64,000 nt of DNA from Planctomycetaceae bacterium (GCA_006969385.1 CP030884.1:1426001-1490000), one strand, 5' to 3'; positions 34,783 to 44,591 are shown, numbered from the stretch's first letter. Program-made: numbers and translations. Notes: generated from the sequence alone by a model not told the origin.

Positions 34783-36286
34783 CTCCCAAATTTAGCGAGT
34801 CTATTTTTTGTCTTTTATTTTGATCGTGAGACCATACCAAGTCGGCCAACTTCTGAATATCTAAGAGCCCGAGAATTTCGGTCGTGATTGGACGTTTCGC
34901 GTCCCAGAAGATAAACGCATTAAGAAAGTTCGTGGCGAATTCACTGACAAACAGTTCGTGAAGTAGCTCTGCTTGAATACGGGTATCGCAGCTCAGAAAG
35001 TAAACTGTGTCGTCGAAAACGACCGGCTTCTGTTGGTATGGCCCAATCAAACGAAAGCCAAGGCGTTTATACAAGGAGCAGATCGCGATCTTCCACGGGC
35101 TAAAAGTGTACTCGCCAACGCCGAATATAGAGAAGCGATCTTTTTGTCTATAAATTGAGCTCTTTCGTTTCGCGAATAAGTACTCGTAGTTTTCTAAGTA
35201 TTTAAATAACTTCGGTGCTTCCGATTTCAACTGGCCAGTCGGCTGCCCGGGCTTAAACTGCGGCACGATAATTTCTTTTGAGATATTGCTCGCTTTTCCA
35301 TTAGCAACATCCGATCCTTTCATCAACGGAAAGCGGTAGGCATCTTCCACATCCACCAACTCACCCAAACCGTTGGTGAGGCGACCAACATCGTCCCTTC
35401 GAAGCTCCAAGATCTTAGAGCAATCGTGCTTTACGCCAGACCGCCACTTCAAGGCGTGAGCTGGAGGAAATAGTAACAGTGTAGGAGCGGTATTCTCCAA
35501 GGCATCCATGTTGGCGACCAGGCGATCGTCGAATACTGACATAGAATTCGAAGTTTCGAGTGGATTATCAAGATCGGATACGCGACATATTCTGTCGCAT
35601 CCATCTTGAGACTTGCGTGCAATCAATACGCAACCATCAGCGCTAATATTGAAGTGTGCCTTTGTATCGAATTGGATTATGCGAAACTCAAAGCAGTCGT
35701 TCTGATTAAGCCATCTACTTCGAACGATTCGTCGCGCTACGGTTGACTTTACGAGCATCGCAAGTGCATCGCCCGTGGAAGTCAAGCAGTCGATAAGGCA
35801 CGAGACGATAAACTCGGCAATGTCGAAATTTGATTTGCCGGTGATCGCATCTATACCTCGCATTTTTTGAAAGTTTGATTTCTGGGGTAAATTTAGGCTA
35901 TTGATAGACCCGAGTTGCGAGGATGTGACCCATGGCGGATTTCCAATGATCAAGCGCGGTCCCGGTAATTTTCTTAACCGCTCCTTCCAATCAACCAGAA
36001 AAAAATCTCCGAGCATCAGATCGAAATTGCAATTTTTAGATACGTTCTCCACGGAGTTGGCTGCGTACTTGAAATGGGATTCATCGATCTCGCACCCGAC
36101 AATCGTCTGTGCCGATTTGAATACTTCTGCCGAGGCAAGCAAGAACGCCCCCCTCCCACATGTTGGCTCAATAATACTAGTGGGCGAGATATCGAAATCC
36201 GCCAAAGTACGGGCAACATCCCTCGCTAACTGCAGTGGAGTTTGAAAATCGCCAAACTCAATCTTCTTCGCCGATTTCTTCATCAT
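34760..36286 (-). CDS. Type II N6-adenine DNA methyltransferase
   Basis: 508 residues. Order of motifs is X (F-G-D-F-Q-T-P at 11-17), I (E-P-T-C-G-R-G-A-F at 40-48, binding S-adenosylmethionine) and IV (N-P-P-W at 116-119, catalytic), the gamma-class arrangement of adenine methylases. The C-terminal half is the target-recognition region, without recognised similarity. It overlaps the upstream endonuclease gene by four bases (ATGA), so the two genes form a restriction-modification pair. The DNA is visibly AT-richer than flanking genes, a sign of transfer. It ends inside the last codons of the convergent CvpA-like frame. Target sequence unknown. Confidence 0.88.
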   Translation of the reverse strand: MMKKSAKKIEFGDFQTPLQLARDVARTLADFDISPTSIIEPTCGRGAFLLASAEVFKSAQTIVGCEIDESHFKYAANSVENVSKNCNFDLMLGDFFLVDWKERLRKLPGPRLIIGNPPWVTSSQLGSINSLNLPQKSNFQKMRGIDAITGKSNFDIAEFIVSCLIDCLTSTGDALAMLVKSTVARRIVRSRWLNQNDCFEFRIIQFDTKAHFNISADGCVLIARKSQDGCDRICRVSDLDNPLETSNSMSVFDDRLVANMDALENTAPTLLLFPPAHALKWRSGVKHDCSKILELRRDDVGRLTNGLGELVDVEDAYRFPLMKGSDVANGKASNISKEIIVPQFKPGQPTGQLKSEAPKLFKYLENYEYLFAKRKSSIYRQKDRFSIFGVGEYTFSPWKIAICSLYKRLGFRLIGPYQQKPVVFDDTVYFLSCDTRIQAELLHELFVSEFATNFLNAFIFWDAKRPITTEILGLLDIQKLADLVWSHDQNKRQKIDSLNLGVTQPVLF

Positions 36287-36948
36287 TTCACTCGAACTAT
36301 TCCTTCAACGGCGCCTGCTTTTTCGATGACTCTCGAGTATTGAAGTCGCCATTGCAAGGCGTTGGAGATGGTGAGGTAGCCTGTGTCGGGCGGCGTCTCT
36401 AGCACCTCTTTTGCCAAACGTTCCGCCTGAATATCGTCGACGGGAAGAAATCGATCCTGAAAGAAGGCAATGAGATCGTCCGCATTCCCTTTTCTCCGGA
36501 TAATCTCGTTAATGCCAGACGTGGTTTGGAAGTCAGCCGTCTTGGGCCCGTCCACATAAATAACATGTTGCATGTCGAGGTTCGCCGATTTCGTCTCATG
36601 GTCGTCATTCTTATCGTAGACAAAAATTAACAGACTGTATCCTAATCCGTACACCTTCTGTCGGGCCGATTTGAACGGGCAGGAAGATTGTGGTTGTCTT
36701 ATGCTCGTCGTCTTTACGTCGACGCCAATCTCAGGAAAATCTATTCCCCGCGCGGTATTGCCGGCCGAAAATGAATATCCAGCGGAAAGTGCGTCGCGAA
36801 ATTTATGCTCGATATAAGTGCCTACTGCCTTCCCATCGGATATGCCATAAAGGGCTGGGTTTTGAAAACCGGACTCCTGTATCGCGAACCGTCGGGCTGC
36901 TTCATGAACCCTATTCACCGTGAGATTGGGTTTCTGCGGGGAAGGCAT
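36283..36948 (-). CDS. Putative type II restriction endonuclease, PD-(D/E)XK type
   Basis: 221 residues. A nuclease core is visible: Glu47 in Y-I-E-H-K-F, Asp70 in R-G-I-D-F-P-E, then Asp77 and Lys79 in V-D-V-K-T-T, matching E...D...DxK of the PD-(D/E)XK fold. Its ATGA overlap with an adenine methylase makes a restriction enzyme the best reading; a type II enzyme recognising the sequence protected by that methylase is expected. No similarity to a named enzyme was recognised, so specificity is open. AT-rich like its partner. It precedes the methylase in the operon and there is no visible controller gene. Confidence 0.72.
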   Translation of the reverse strand: MPSPQKPNLTVNRVHEAARRFAIQESGFQNPALYGISDGKAVGTYIEHKFRDALSAGYSFSAGNTARGIDFPEIGVDVKTTSIRQPQSSCPFKSARQKVYGLGYSLLIFVYDKNDDHETKSANLDMQHVIYVDGPKTADFQTTSGINEIIRRKGNADDLIAFFQDRFLPVDDIQAERLAKEVLETPPDTGYLTISNALQWRLQYSRVIEKAGAVEGIVRVK

Positions 36949-37148
36949 CTTGTATCATCCACTTATCCGATGTTACCCTATCGCCAGCGTTTCAGCAGCG
37001 TGGGCGACTAAACGCGTTTCGGAGAATCCATGCGCTAGCCACAAAGCGTCGTCGTTTCGCGTTACAAAACTCGGCGGTCTGGCTTGGTTGCCAACAATAT
37101 AATCGACATCTTCAGCACTGGCAGTACAAAGGGGACTGTTTTCTTACC

Positions 37149-38945
37149 ATGTCGGAATCCGAGACCAAAGCATCATTGAATTTTATCGAGCAGATCATCG
37201 AGACGGACAATGCTTCGGGTAAGTGGGGCGGTCGCGTCCACACGCGCTTTCCGCCCGAGCCCAACGGCTATCTGCACATCGGCCACGCCAAGAGCATCTG
37301 TTTGAATTTCGGCGTCGCGAAGAAGTACGGCGGCGTGTGCAACTTGCGCTTCGACGATACCAACCCGATGCGCGAAGACGTCGAGTACGTGAAAAGTATC
37401 GCCACGGATATTCGCTGGTTGGGTTTCGAGTGGCCGGATATCGGCAAGGCCGAACCCGAAGATGGCGCGCTGTTTGCGAGTACTTACTTCGAGCAGATGT
37501 ATCAGTTTGCCGTCGAGTTGATCAAGAAGGGCAAAGCCTTTGTCTGCGATCTGTCGGCCATCGAGATGCGCGAGTATCGCGGCACGCTCAAGGCGCCGGG
37601 CAAAGATAGCCCCCATCGCACCCGCAGCATCGAAGAAAATCTCGATCTGTTTCAGCGCATGCGCAAGGGCGAGTTTCACGACGGCGCCAAATCCTTACGT
37701 GCCAAGATCGATATGGCATCGCCCAATCTCAACCTGCGCGACCCGGTGATGTATCGCATCGTCTTTGCGGATCACCATCGCGTCGGTAATTCGTGGTGCA
37801 TCTTCCCGACGTACGACTGGGCGCACGGATTGGAAGACAGCCTCGAAGGTATCACCCATAGTTTGTGTACGCTGGAGTTTGAGAACCATCGACCTTTGTA
37901 CGACTGGTTTATCGACGCAATTAACGAAGGTCGCACTGACGACGGCAGCGGCGAATGGGGCAAGAAGATCATCCATTCGCAGCAGATCGAATTTGCGCGC
38001 TTGAAGATCAACTACACGGTGCTGTCCAAACGCAAGCTGTTGGAATTGGTGCGCGACAAGCACGTGAGCGGCTGGGATGATCCGCGTATGCCGACCATCA
38101 GCGGTTTGCGTCGCGGCGGCTACACGCCCGCATCGATTCGCGATTTCTGCACCGATGTGGGCGTGGCCAAGTTCGTCAGCACCATCGATGTCGGCCGTTT
38201 GGAAAACGCCGTGCGCGCGGACCTGAACAAGACGGCGCTGCGCCGCATGGCCGTGCTCGACCCACTAAAAGTCACCATCACCAACTGGCCGGACGAGCTG
38301 GATGTCGACGGTGCGGAGAAGGCCACTGAAGCCGGCGCCGGGGCTGTCGATTGGATCGACGCGGTAAACAATCCGGAAGATGACGGTGCCGGCACGCGCA
38401 AGGTGCCGTTCGGCAAAACGCTGTACATCGAACGCGACGACTTTATGGAAGACCCACCCAAGAAGTTCTTCCGCCTCGGGCCGGGCCGCGAAGTGCGCCT
38501 GCGCTACGGTTACTTCATCACGTGCAATGAGTTCGTGAAGAACGATGCGGGCGAGGTGGTCGAGTTGTTGTGTACGTACGATCCGGCCACGCGCGGCGGC
38601 GATTCGCCCGACGGCCGCAAAGTAAAAGGCACGCTGCATTGGGTCTCGGCGGCGCACGCCGTCAACGCCGAAGTGCGCGTGTACGATCGGCTGTTTATGG
38701 AACCCGATCCGGATAGCCCCAAGCATGAGAAGGACTTTAAGGAGTTCCTCAACCCCGATTCGCTGAAGGTATTGACCGACTGTCGCTTGGAACCGGCATT
38801 AGGCGAAGCAAAGGTCGGGAATCGCATTCAGTTCGAGCGACACGGTTACTTCTGCGTGGACTACGACGCGGAGAAAGAGGGCCGGTTAATATTCAATCGC
38901 ACCGTAGGCCTGCGCGATTCGTGGGCGAAGCAGAAGGGGAAGTAA
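37149..38945 (+). CDS. glnS: Glutaminyl-tRNA synthetase
   Basis: Charges tRNA(Gln) with glutamine. 598 residues, somewhat longer than the 554 of E. coli. Class I motifs: [16 protein letters not shown] at 34-49 (HIGH box at 43-46), [10 protein letters not shown], and V-L-S-K-R as the KMSKS equivalent. The C-terminal anticodon-binding beta-barrels follow (Y-I-E-R-D-D-F). Its presence suggests direct charging rather than reliance on the GatCAB route alone, an inference. AAGGGGA precedes the ATG, and a terminator follows at 38979. Base composition is typical for the genome, unlike the restriction genes upstream. Confidence 0.96.
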   Translation: MSESETKASLNFIEQIIETDNASGKWGGRVHTRFPPEPNGYLHIGHAKSICLNFGVAKKYGGVCNLRFDDTNPMREDVEYVKSIATDIRWLGFEWPDIGKAEPEDGALFASTYFEQMYQFAVELIKKGKAFVCDLSAIEMREYRGTLKAPGKDSPHRTRSIEENLDLFQRMRKGEFHDGAKSLRAKIDMASPNLNLRDPVMYRIVFADHHRVGNSWCIFPTYDWAHGLEDSLEGITHSLCTLEFENHRPLYDWFIDAINEGRTDDGSGEWGKKIIHSQQIEFARLKINYTVLSKRKLLELVRDKHVSGWDDPRMPTISGLRRGGYTPASIRDFCTDVGVAKFVSTIDVGRLENAVRADLNKTALRRMAVLDPLKVTITNWPDELDVDGAEKATEAGAGAVDWIDAVNNPEDDGAGTRKVPFGKTLYIERDDFMEDPPKKFFRLGPGREVRLRYGYFITCNEFVKNDAGEVVELLCTYDPATRGGDSPDGRKVKGTLHWVSAAHAVNAEVRVYDRLFMEPDPDSPKHEKDFKEFLNPDSLKVLTDCRLEPALGEAKVGNRIQFERHGYFCVDYDAEKEGRLIFNRTVGLRDSWAKQKGK

Positions 38946-38978
38946 GACTCGCTCGTTAACTTACGCAATGCTACGAAC

Positions 38979-39033
38979 AGGGGTAACGCATTCGGCAGTT
39001 TGGATAAAATGGATGCGTTACCCTTCTTTTTTG
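38979..39033 (+). terminator. Rho-independent terminator after glnS
   Basis: GGGTAACGCAT at 38981-38991 pairs perfectly with ATGCGTTACCC at 39013-39023 across a 21-base loop, followed by TTCTTTTTT. Confidence 0.88.
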
Positions 39034-39216
39034 GGAAATCGCCATTTCCGGCCCCCTGCGCAAGATAATCTCTCACTTTGTTTATAATCGCGGCTGGGCG
39101 AGAACTCGATTAGATTTATTTCGTTAAGTAAGGTGATGACGCAGGCTTGTTTCGCGCCGGCAGTGTTTGGCCGCGGGCATCGAACAGGCGATCCGTCATC
39201 ACATGAGGCCACGATC

Positions 39217-39885
39217 ATGTCGACCGCTCAAATGCTTGCCGAACTGCCATCGCTCATGGGCGTGTATGTTATTGCGCTCATCGTCGGTGGCGGCTTGATC
39301 GTCTTTTCGGTCGTGGCCGGTGATGGCGGTGATGCCGATGCGGGCGAGATCGATCTCGACGCCGACTGGGGCGGTGATGTTGATCTGGATACCGGCGAGC
39401 TCGGCGACGGCGTCGATCTCGATGGTGCCAATGGTGCCGCAGATGGCTTTGCGCTCAGCGATTGGCTTAGCCTACGCTTCTTAAATTACTTCGCCGCAAT
39501 GTTCGGGTTAACCGGCACCGTGTTGACGATGGCCGACGATTTGTCCCACACGACCGTGCTGGGGTTGGCTGTGATCGCCGGCGCGATCGTGGGGCAGGTC
39601 GTGCATCAAATGATGCGCTGGCTGGTGCGCGGCAGCAGCGATAGCGCGACGGCGCGGCCCGATTACATCAATCGCAAGGCGCGCGTGACGGTGCCGATCG
39701 GCATCGGCGGCCGTGGCGAGATTGCCATTCACATCAAAGATGGCGAGCGCTACGTGCCGGCCGTTTGCAAGCGCGCCGACGATCAATTTGCGACGGGGGC
39801 CGTCGTAGGGGTGGTGGGTATCGAAGCGGGCGTCGCGACGGTCGTTTCGCAACAGGAATTCGACTTTCTTAACGAAGCCAAGTAA
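39217..39885 (+). CDS. NfeD/YqiJ-like membrane protein with OB-fold domain
   Basis: 222 residues from the ATG at 39217, supported by GAGG eight bases upstream; the frame is open back to 39133. A first membrane segment lies at 15-34, then a Asp/Gly-rich acidic loop (37-76), segments near 88-105 and 113-137, and a C-terminal beta-rich domain (about 150-222) with R-K-A-R-V-T-V and G-R-G-E-I-A-I, consistent with the OB-fold of NfeD or YqiJ proteins. These are regular partners of flotillins in membrane microdomains. The flotillin gene follows 114 bases on, in agreement. The acidic repeat D-A-D-x-G-E-x-D-L-D is unusual for the family. Confidence 0.82.
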   Translation: MSTAQMLAELPSLMGVYVIALIVGGGLIVFSVVAGDGGDADAGEIDLDADWGGDVDLDTGELGDGVDLDGANGAADGFALSDWLSLRFLNYFAAMFGLTGTVLTMADDLSHTTVLGLAVIAGAIVGQVVHQMMRWLVRGSSDSATARPDYINRKARVTVPIGIGGRGEIAIHIKDGERYVPAVCKRADDQFATGAVVGVVGIEAGVATVVSQQEFDFLNEAK

Positions 39886-39999
39886 CCCGGTCGTTCGGCG
39901 CAGCGTGCGCCAGATCGGCAGCCGCGTTCGGCGGCAAATAGATCGGCAGATGACGGTCGTCGTCTGCGCCAAGGGCCTTTTCTCGAAAGGAGCAAGCCT

Positions 40000-41352
40000 A
40001 TGTTTGCCATGATACTCGCGGCGAATCTCGATCCAACTTACCTCATCATCGGTGGTGGCGCGTTAGCGCTGATACTCGGTGCTGTCATCGCAATCGCAAA
40101 GTATGTCGTCGTCGGTAACCCCAGCGAAATGCTGGTTATCAGCGGGCGCAAAAGTGGCGATCGAGGATACCGAACGTTAATCGGGGGCTACACCATCGTC
40201 GTTCCTTTGATCGAAAAGGTTGCCAAGATCAGCCTGAAGAATATGCAAGTCGCGCTGGAAGTGCGCGCTCAGGCCGGTGGCGGCACCATGATCCCGGTCA
40301 CGGTTACGGGCGTGGCCAATGTCAAGGTATCGTCCGATCCCGACACGCGCGGCAACGCCATCGAGCGCTTTCTCGATCAACCGTTGGATGAAATGCGCCG
40401 CGTATCCCGCGAAACGTTGGAAGGTGGCCTGCGTGCGGTTATCGGCAAGATGACGCCGGAAGAAATCGTGGAAGACCGCGACTTGTTTGTGGCGACCGTG
40501 ATGAAGGAAGTGACCGACGACTTCCGTAAGCTCGGGCTGGTGATCGACAGCGTCAATATTCAAAACGTCAACGACGAGGAGCAGTATCTCGAATCGATCG
40601 CGCGCAAGGCGTCGGCCAACGTACGGGCCCAAGCGCGGCAATACGAAGCCGAACGCAAGGCCGAAGCAGATGTAAAAGAAGCCGAAGCGCAGGCCCTGTC
40701 GCGCAAGGCCCAAGCCGAACGCGACGCCGAAGCGCGCACGGCCGAGGCGGCCAGTCGTCAAAAATCGGAGAACGCGCGCATTGCGGCAGACAAATCGATT
40801 GCGGAAGCGGATAACGACTTACGCGTGCGCAAGGCCGAACTGGTACGCGAAGCGTCGCTGAAAGAGGCGGAACGGAACCGGGCGGCGGCCGAAGCCGAAG
40901 CCGCACGACTCGATGCGACCGAAGTGGCCAAGGCCAACGCCGAACGCGATATCGCTAAAGCGAAGGCGGCGGGTGATGCGGCGTCGGTTTACGAAGAAGG
41001 CAAATCGCGCGCGGCCGCCATTGAAGAGATCGGACGCGCGATTCAGAAGAACCCCGACGCCCTCAAGGTCATGATGGTTGAGATGCTGCCGAACATCGTG
41101 AAAGAGTTGGCCGGTACGATAAAGGATGTAAATCTTGGTGACGTAACCGTCATCGACGGCGGCACGGGCAGCGCGATGGCAGGCGCCGCGACGGGCAAGG
41201 CAAAGATGCTGGCCGAGTCGCTGGGCATTTTGGAAGGTGTGACCGGCGTGGACATGCGCGAGCTAGCGCAGTCGGTGGCGGGTTCGATCGTGGATAAGCG
41301 CGCGACGGAGCAAAGTACGCCGGTATCGAAAGATGATGAACCGAAGCAGTAG
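40000..41352 (+). CDS. Flotillin family protein (SPFH/band 7)
   Basis: 450 residues. A membrane segment at 11-30, an SPFH domain to about 200 (V-V-G-N-P-S-E-M-L-V-I-S-G, L-I-G-G-Y-T-I-V-V-P, R-E-T-L-E-G-G-L-R-A), then a long Glu/Ala/Lys coiled coil (200-350), the flotillin domain. Flotillins form oligomers that organise membrane lipid domains and scaffolding. GAAAGGAG precedes the ATG, and the NfeD-like gene upstream forms the usual pair. Converges with tatC with an 18-base gap. Confidence 0.93.
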   Translation: MFAMILAANLDPTYLIIGGGALALILGAVIAIAKYVVVGNPSEMLVISGRKSGDRGYRTLIGGYTIVVPLIEKVAKISLKNMQVALEVRAQAGGGTMIPVTVTGVANVKVSSDPDTRGNAIERFLDQPLDEMRRVSRETLEGGLRAVIGKMTPEEIVEDRDLFVATVMKEVTDDFRKLGLVIDSVNIQNVNDEEQYLESIARKASANVRAQARQYEAERKAEADVKEAEAQALSRKAQAERDAEARTAEAASRQKSENARIAADKSIAEADNDLRVRKAELVREASLKEAERNRAAAEAEAARLDATEVAKANAERDIAKAKAAGDAASVYEEGKSRAAAIEEIGRAIQKNPDALKVMMVEMLPNIVKELAGTIKDVNLGDVTVIDGGTGSAMAGAATGKAKMLAESLGILEGVTGVDMRELAQSVAGSIVDKRATEQSTPVSKDDEPKQ

Positions 41353-41370
41353 CGCGTTTGGGCGCGTTCG

Positions 41371-42423
41371 CTATTCAATCAAATTCGTGTCAGCATCTGC
41401 GGCGCCGTCGGCATTATCATGGTCGGCGGCGTCGCGTTCCATCGTGCGGCCGATGGCGAGGCCGATTTCGAATAGCAGCGCCATCGGCACCGCCAGCATC
41501 ATCATGGTGCCGACGTCGGGCGACGGCGTCAGGATGGCGGATAATATGGCAATTGCAAAGATCACATACTTGCGTGCGGCGGCCATCTGCGCGGCGGCGA
41601 TGATGCCGGCGCGGATCAGGAAGATTACGACCAAGGGTATTTGAAAGCCGAGCCCAAACGCAAGCGCCAGGTTCGTCACAAAGCCGAGATATTCCGCGAT
41701 GCTAAAAAATGGTTGCACAAACTGTTCGGCGGCGCTGCGCTGCATGGCGGTTTCATAACGCTCACCATTGGCTACGACATACAGCTTGCGCTTGGCAACG
41801 TTGAACCACACGTCCCCATCCTGCGGAGCGTCGGGGTTCTCGATCACCACGGGCACGTTTAGCGGGTCGGTTGCTTCCACGACCGGCGCGACCATCGCCT
41901 CTTTTTGAAGCAGAAATTCGTATAGCCAATTATCTTCACTCGGCATTGGGAACCAGGTCGATACGCCAATGAGAAAGTTCATCAACGGCGACAGCGCGAA
42001 CACCACCATGAAACCCGCGCCGAGCAGAAACAAGAAGATGGAGCCCGGCGCGAAGAGACGTACGAGTTTGCGTTCGTGCGGATAGAGGCCGGTCGCCACA
42101 AACGCCCATATCTGATAGAGAATCCACGGCGCGCCGAGCACAATGCCGAACTTCAATGAGATTTTGAAGTATTCCATGAACGATTCAGCCGGGTTGAGCT
42201 GAATCATGTGAGCGTCGAGATCGAGGTTGGTCATGGCCGCCATGTACGGGGCCGAGAGCAAACCGATGATGCGATCGCCGAATTGGAAACACAGCACCGT
42301 TGTGATGACAAGGCCGACGAGGGCGTACATCACGCGCTTGCGCAGCTCTTCGAGATGATCGCCGAACGACATGCGCGAGGTATCGATTGGATCGGGCGAA
42401 GGTGTCGAAGACGAACTGGGCAT
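41371..42423 (-). CDS. tatC: Sec-independent protein translocase TatC with large insertion
   Basis: Core subunit of the twin-arginine translocase. 350 residues against about 258 in E. coli. Conserved parts: H-L-E-E-L-R-K-R at 23-30 at the cytoplasmic N-terminus, L-N-P-A-E-S-F near 76, Y-P-H-E-R-K-L (Glu117, signal-recognition loop), and L-T-P-S-P-D near 299. Between the third and fourth membrane segments, about residues 155-240, lies an extra soluble stretch of some 85 residues not in the E. coli protein, which would face the periplasm. No tatA or tatB gene is adjacent. The C-terminal tail is acidic. Confidence 0.93.
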   Translation of the reverse strand: MPSSSSTPSPDPIDTSRMSFGDHLEELRKRVMYALVGLVITTVLCFQFGDRIIGLLSAPYMAAMTNLDLDAHMIQLNPAESFMEYFKISLKFGIVLGAPWILYQIWAFVATGLYPHERKLVRLFAPGSIFLFLLGAGFMVVFALSPLMNFLIGVSTWFPMPSEDNWLYEFLLQKEAMVAPVVEATDPLNVPVVIENPDAPQDGDVWFNVAKRKLYVVANGERYETAMQRSAAEQFVQPFFSIAEYLGFVTNLALAFGLGFQIPLVVIFLIRAGIIAAAQMAAARKYVIFAIAILSAILTPSPDVGTMMMLAVPMALLFEIGLAIGRTMERDAADHDNADGAADADTNLIE

Positions 42424-42570
42424 GGTGCGTTTAAGCCTGCATCGGGCACGGTGACGGTGTTTTTAGTTTGATCGGCAGCCGTGCCGGTCAGAACGCGGTC
42501 AAAGTCGGACCGCGATGATAGACCGAGAATATCGCGATGGTGGGCGTGCGTCACGGTCGCGGGGCGGTGG

Positions 42571-42760
42571 TCCCCCAGCCCCAGAGGGGCAGGGGCACCC
42601 GAGGCGTCGATGTGATGTTCGGCTGTGATCGAATTGCATCTCGCGCACCACTTAGCCCCCGGCCATTGGCCATGGGCTAACCCGAAGCGACCGCAACGGC
42701 TAGCGTCTCTCGGCATATCGCCATCCCCCACCTTTCGGTAACGCGAAGGATGGGGCACCC
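42571..42760. repeat. Compound repeat cassette A-C-B
   Basis: A at 42571-42600, C at 42648-42680 and B at 42724-42760, upstream of tatC and acpS, which diverge. This is the clearest cassette: it has the same order as at 22522-22675 and a C-to-B gap of about 44 bases. No gene is seen in the 402 bases between the two starts. Confidence 0.85.
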
Positions 42761-42825
42761 AACCTCAAATCAAGCGACGCGACGGTTCCATTGTTGATAC
42801 GTCAACTCGTGGCTAGGCTGTGGCC

Positions 42826-43209
42826 ATGCGCATCATTGGTCACGGTATTGATTTGGTGGAGACGGAGCGGATCGAGCAGGTTTGGCAGCGGCATCCGGAG
42901 CGTTTTCTGGAGCGCATCCTCACGCCGGCGGAACGGGCATACTGCAAGCGGCGCAAGAACCCCGTCCCGAACATTGCGGGGCGGTGGGCGGCAAAGGAAG
43001 CGATTCTCAAGGTGTTGGGCACGGGCTGGCGCGGCGAAATCGCCTGGACGGATATGGAGATCTTAAATGACCGCGCGGGGCGCCCGCATCTGACGCTAAG
43101 CGGCCATTGTCAAAAGCTGGCCGACGAACTCGGCATCACGCGCTTTGAATTATCGATCACGCATACCCAACACTACGCGGCGGCGAGCGCGATCGGGGTG
43201 GGGGAATGA
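42826..43209 (+). CDS. acpS: Holo-[acyl-carrier-protein] synthase
   Basis: Transfers phosphopantetheine from CoA to a serine of acyl carrier protein. 127 residues, usual size. Motifs: I-I-G-H-G-I-D-L-V-E at the start (first metal-binding Asp), G-R-W-A-A-K-E-A-I-L-K (Glu and Lys of the active site), and the ending L-S-I-T-H-T. The ATG at 42826 is preferred to a GTG at 42820 since the family begins directly with the first beta strand. It lies downstream of a repeat cassette. Confidence 0.93.
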   Translation: MRIIGHGIDLVETERIEQVWQRHPERFLERILTPAERAYCKRRKNPVPNIAGRWAAKEAILKVLGTGWRGEIAWTDMEILNDRAGRPHLTLSGHCQKLADELGITRFELSITHTQHYAAASAIGVGE

Positions 43210-43363
43210 TGGATATTTCGTGATTGGGTGATTTTGAGATTTGGTGATCTGGCGGATGAGTTGCGGCAGGCTTTTTGCTTGGCGACCGGCCGCTAACGCC
43301 AACCCATCATTTCAAAAACCGAATACGCCGACGCCATCACACCAAACTGAAAGAAAAAAGTCG

Positions 43364-43726
43364 CTACTCCGCCGGTTCTTGTGTAATGCCCGCGCGGATT
43401 TGGTCGGCGAGTAGGCGCATCTCGCGCAGCTTGTATTCCAGGTCGTCCAACGTCCGATCGGCACCGGCGGCTTCGATGCGCGCGGCTTCGTGTGAGAGGG
43501 CGGGATAGCCGAATTTCTGACCTTGCTCGATGAGTAGCGTTAGATGCGCTTGCAATGCGTCGGCACCACCGGTGCGGGCGGTCTGTTCGAGTTCGTCGAT
43601 CTTGCTGGGTAGTTCGCGAGCAAATCGTTCGACGACGTCCCATAGCTCCGGACATTCAGAGAGAATGCTGCTGAAAATCGCATCCGGCTGTTCGGTGTTG
43701 AAATCATCTTGAGGATTGTGCGACAT
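43364..43726 (-). CDS. Hpt-like helical protein
   Basis: 120 residues. The central helix A-L-Q-A-H-L-T-L-L-I-E-Q-G-Q-K-F-G-Y (about 58-75) resembles the Hpt pattern H-x-L-K-G-x-x-x-x-x-G with His at the phospho-site, though the following Lys is missing, so phosphotransfer is uncertain. No other domain is present. GGGAG precedes the ATG. The next upstream gene on the same strand encodes an FHA phosphopeptide-binding protein, 139 bases away, so both may serve signalling. The call rests on a short motif. Confidence 0.6.
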   Translation of the reverse strand: MSHNPQDDFNTEQPDAIFSSILSECPELWDVVERFARELPSKIDELEQTARTGGADALQAHLTLLIEQGQKFGYPALSHEAARIEAAGADRTLDDLEYKLREMRLLADQIRAGITQEPAE

Positions 43727-43865
43727 CGAACGACTCCCTTCTCATGCGGCGGCATGCAGCGCGCGCAGGATTGCTGAGAAGAAAATCGGGTCAATTGATT
43801 GGGGTGCTTAGCAGTGAGTTGACGCGTTACGACCGATATCGTGCGGCACTCATGCGGAAATGGAT

Positions 43866-44462
43866 TTACTCGATCACTTCGTCGTCGTCGATCTCTTCCA
43901 GATCGTCGATATCCTCAAGCTCGTCATCGATATCGAGTTCGTCGTCGAGATCGAGATCGCTCAGGTCATCGATATCCAGATCGTCGAGATCATCGATATC
44001 GAGATCGTCGTCGTCATCGACTTTGGCCGGGGCCGCCGCGACGGTCTGCTGTTCGGCGGCGGCTTGCTTGGCTGCCGGTTTTTCGGCGGCCTTTTTCTCC
44101 GGCGCTTTGGCGGCGGGCGGCTTCAGATCGGACGGCTCACCATCGACTTGTACGAAAAAGACGATCGGGCCTAGACGCAGTTCATCACCGGCCTTCAGTT
44201 TCGATTCATCGACCTGTTCGCCGTTAACGAAGGTGCCGTTGCTGCTGTCGAGATCGCGCACCATCACGTGGCCGTTTTCCAATGCCAATTCGCAATGGGT
44301 GCGCGAGATATCGGCGAGCGGGATGCGCAGATTCGCATCGGTCTTGCGTCCGACGATCGTCGTCTCACGGGTGAGATCGAACTTGCGCGGCTTACCGTCT
44401 TTACCAAAAGTTACCAACGTCACGGTCATGGTCGATACCGGTTCTTGCACTTGCTGATTCAT
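43866..44462 (-). CDS. FHA domain protein with acidic repeat tail
   Basis: 198 residues. The FHA domain spans about 13-105 with G-R-K-T at 38-41, D-I-S-R-T-H at 51-56 and S-S-N-G-T-F-V-N at 73-80, the residues that bind phosphothreonine. An Ala/Lys/Pro linker (112-147) leads to a tail of about 50 residues made almost only of Asp, Leu, Ile and Glu in D-D-L-D-I-D-D-L-type repeats, encoded by imperfect DNA repeats at 43866-44020. FHA proteins read Ser/Thr kinase signals, common in planctomycetes. No kinase gene is nearby. An alternative start is Met12. Confidence 0.9.
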   Translation of the reverse strand: MNQQVQEPVSTMTVTLVTFGKDGKPRKFDLTRETTIVGRKTDANLRIPLADISRTHCELALENGHVMVRDLDSSNGTFVNGEQVDESKLKAGDELRLGPIVFFVQVDGEPSDLKPPAAKAPEKKAAEKPAAKQAAAEQQTVAAAPAKVDDDDDLDIDDLDDLDIDDLSDLDLDDELDIDDELEDIDDLEEIDDDEVIE

Positions 44463-44591
44463 GATAGCTCGATTGAGGGCGCGAGAAACGTGTCCCAGAA
44501 AACCTCAATCTACCAATCCGGCCTTAGGACCGCAAGGAATAACCACAAGAACTCACACCCCGTTGGGGAAGGCTGATAAGATGGGCATTTG

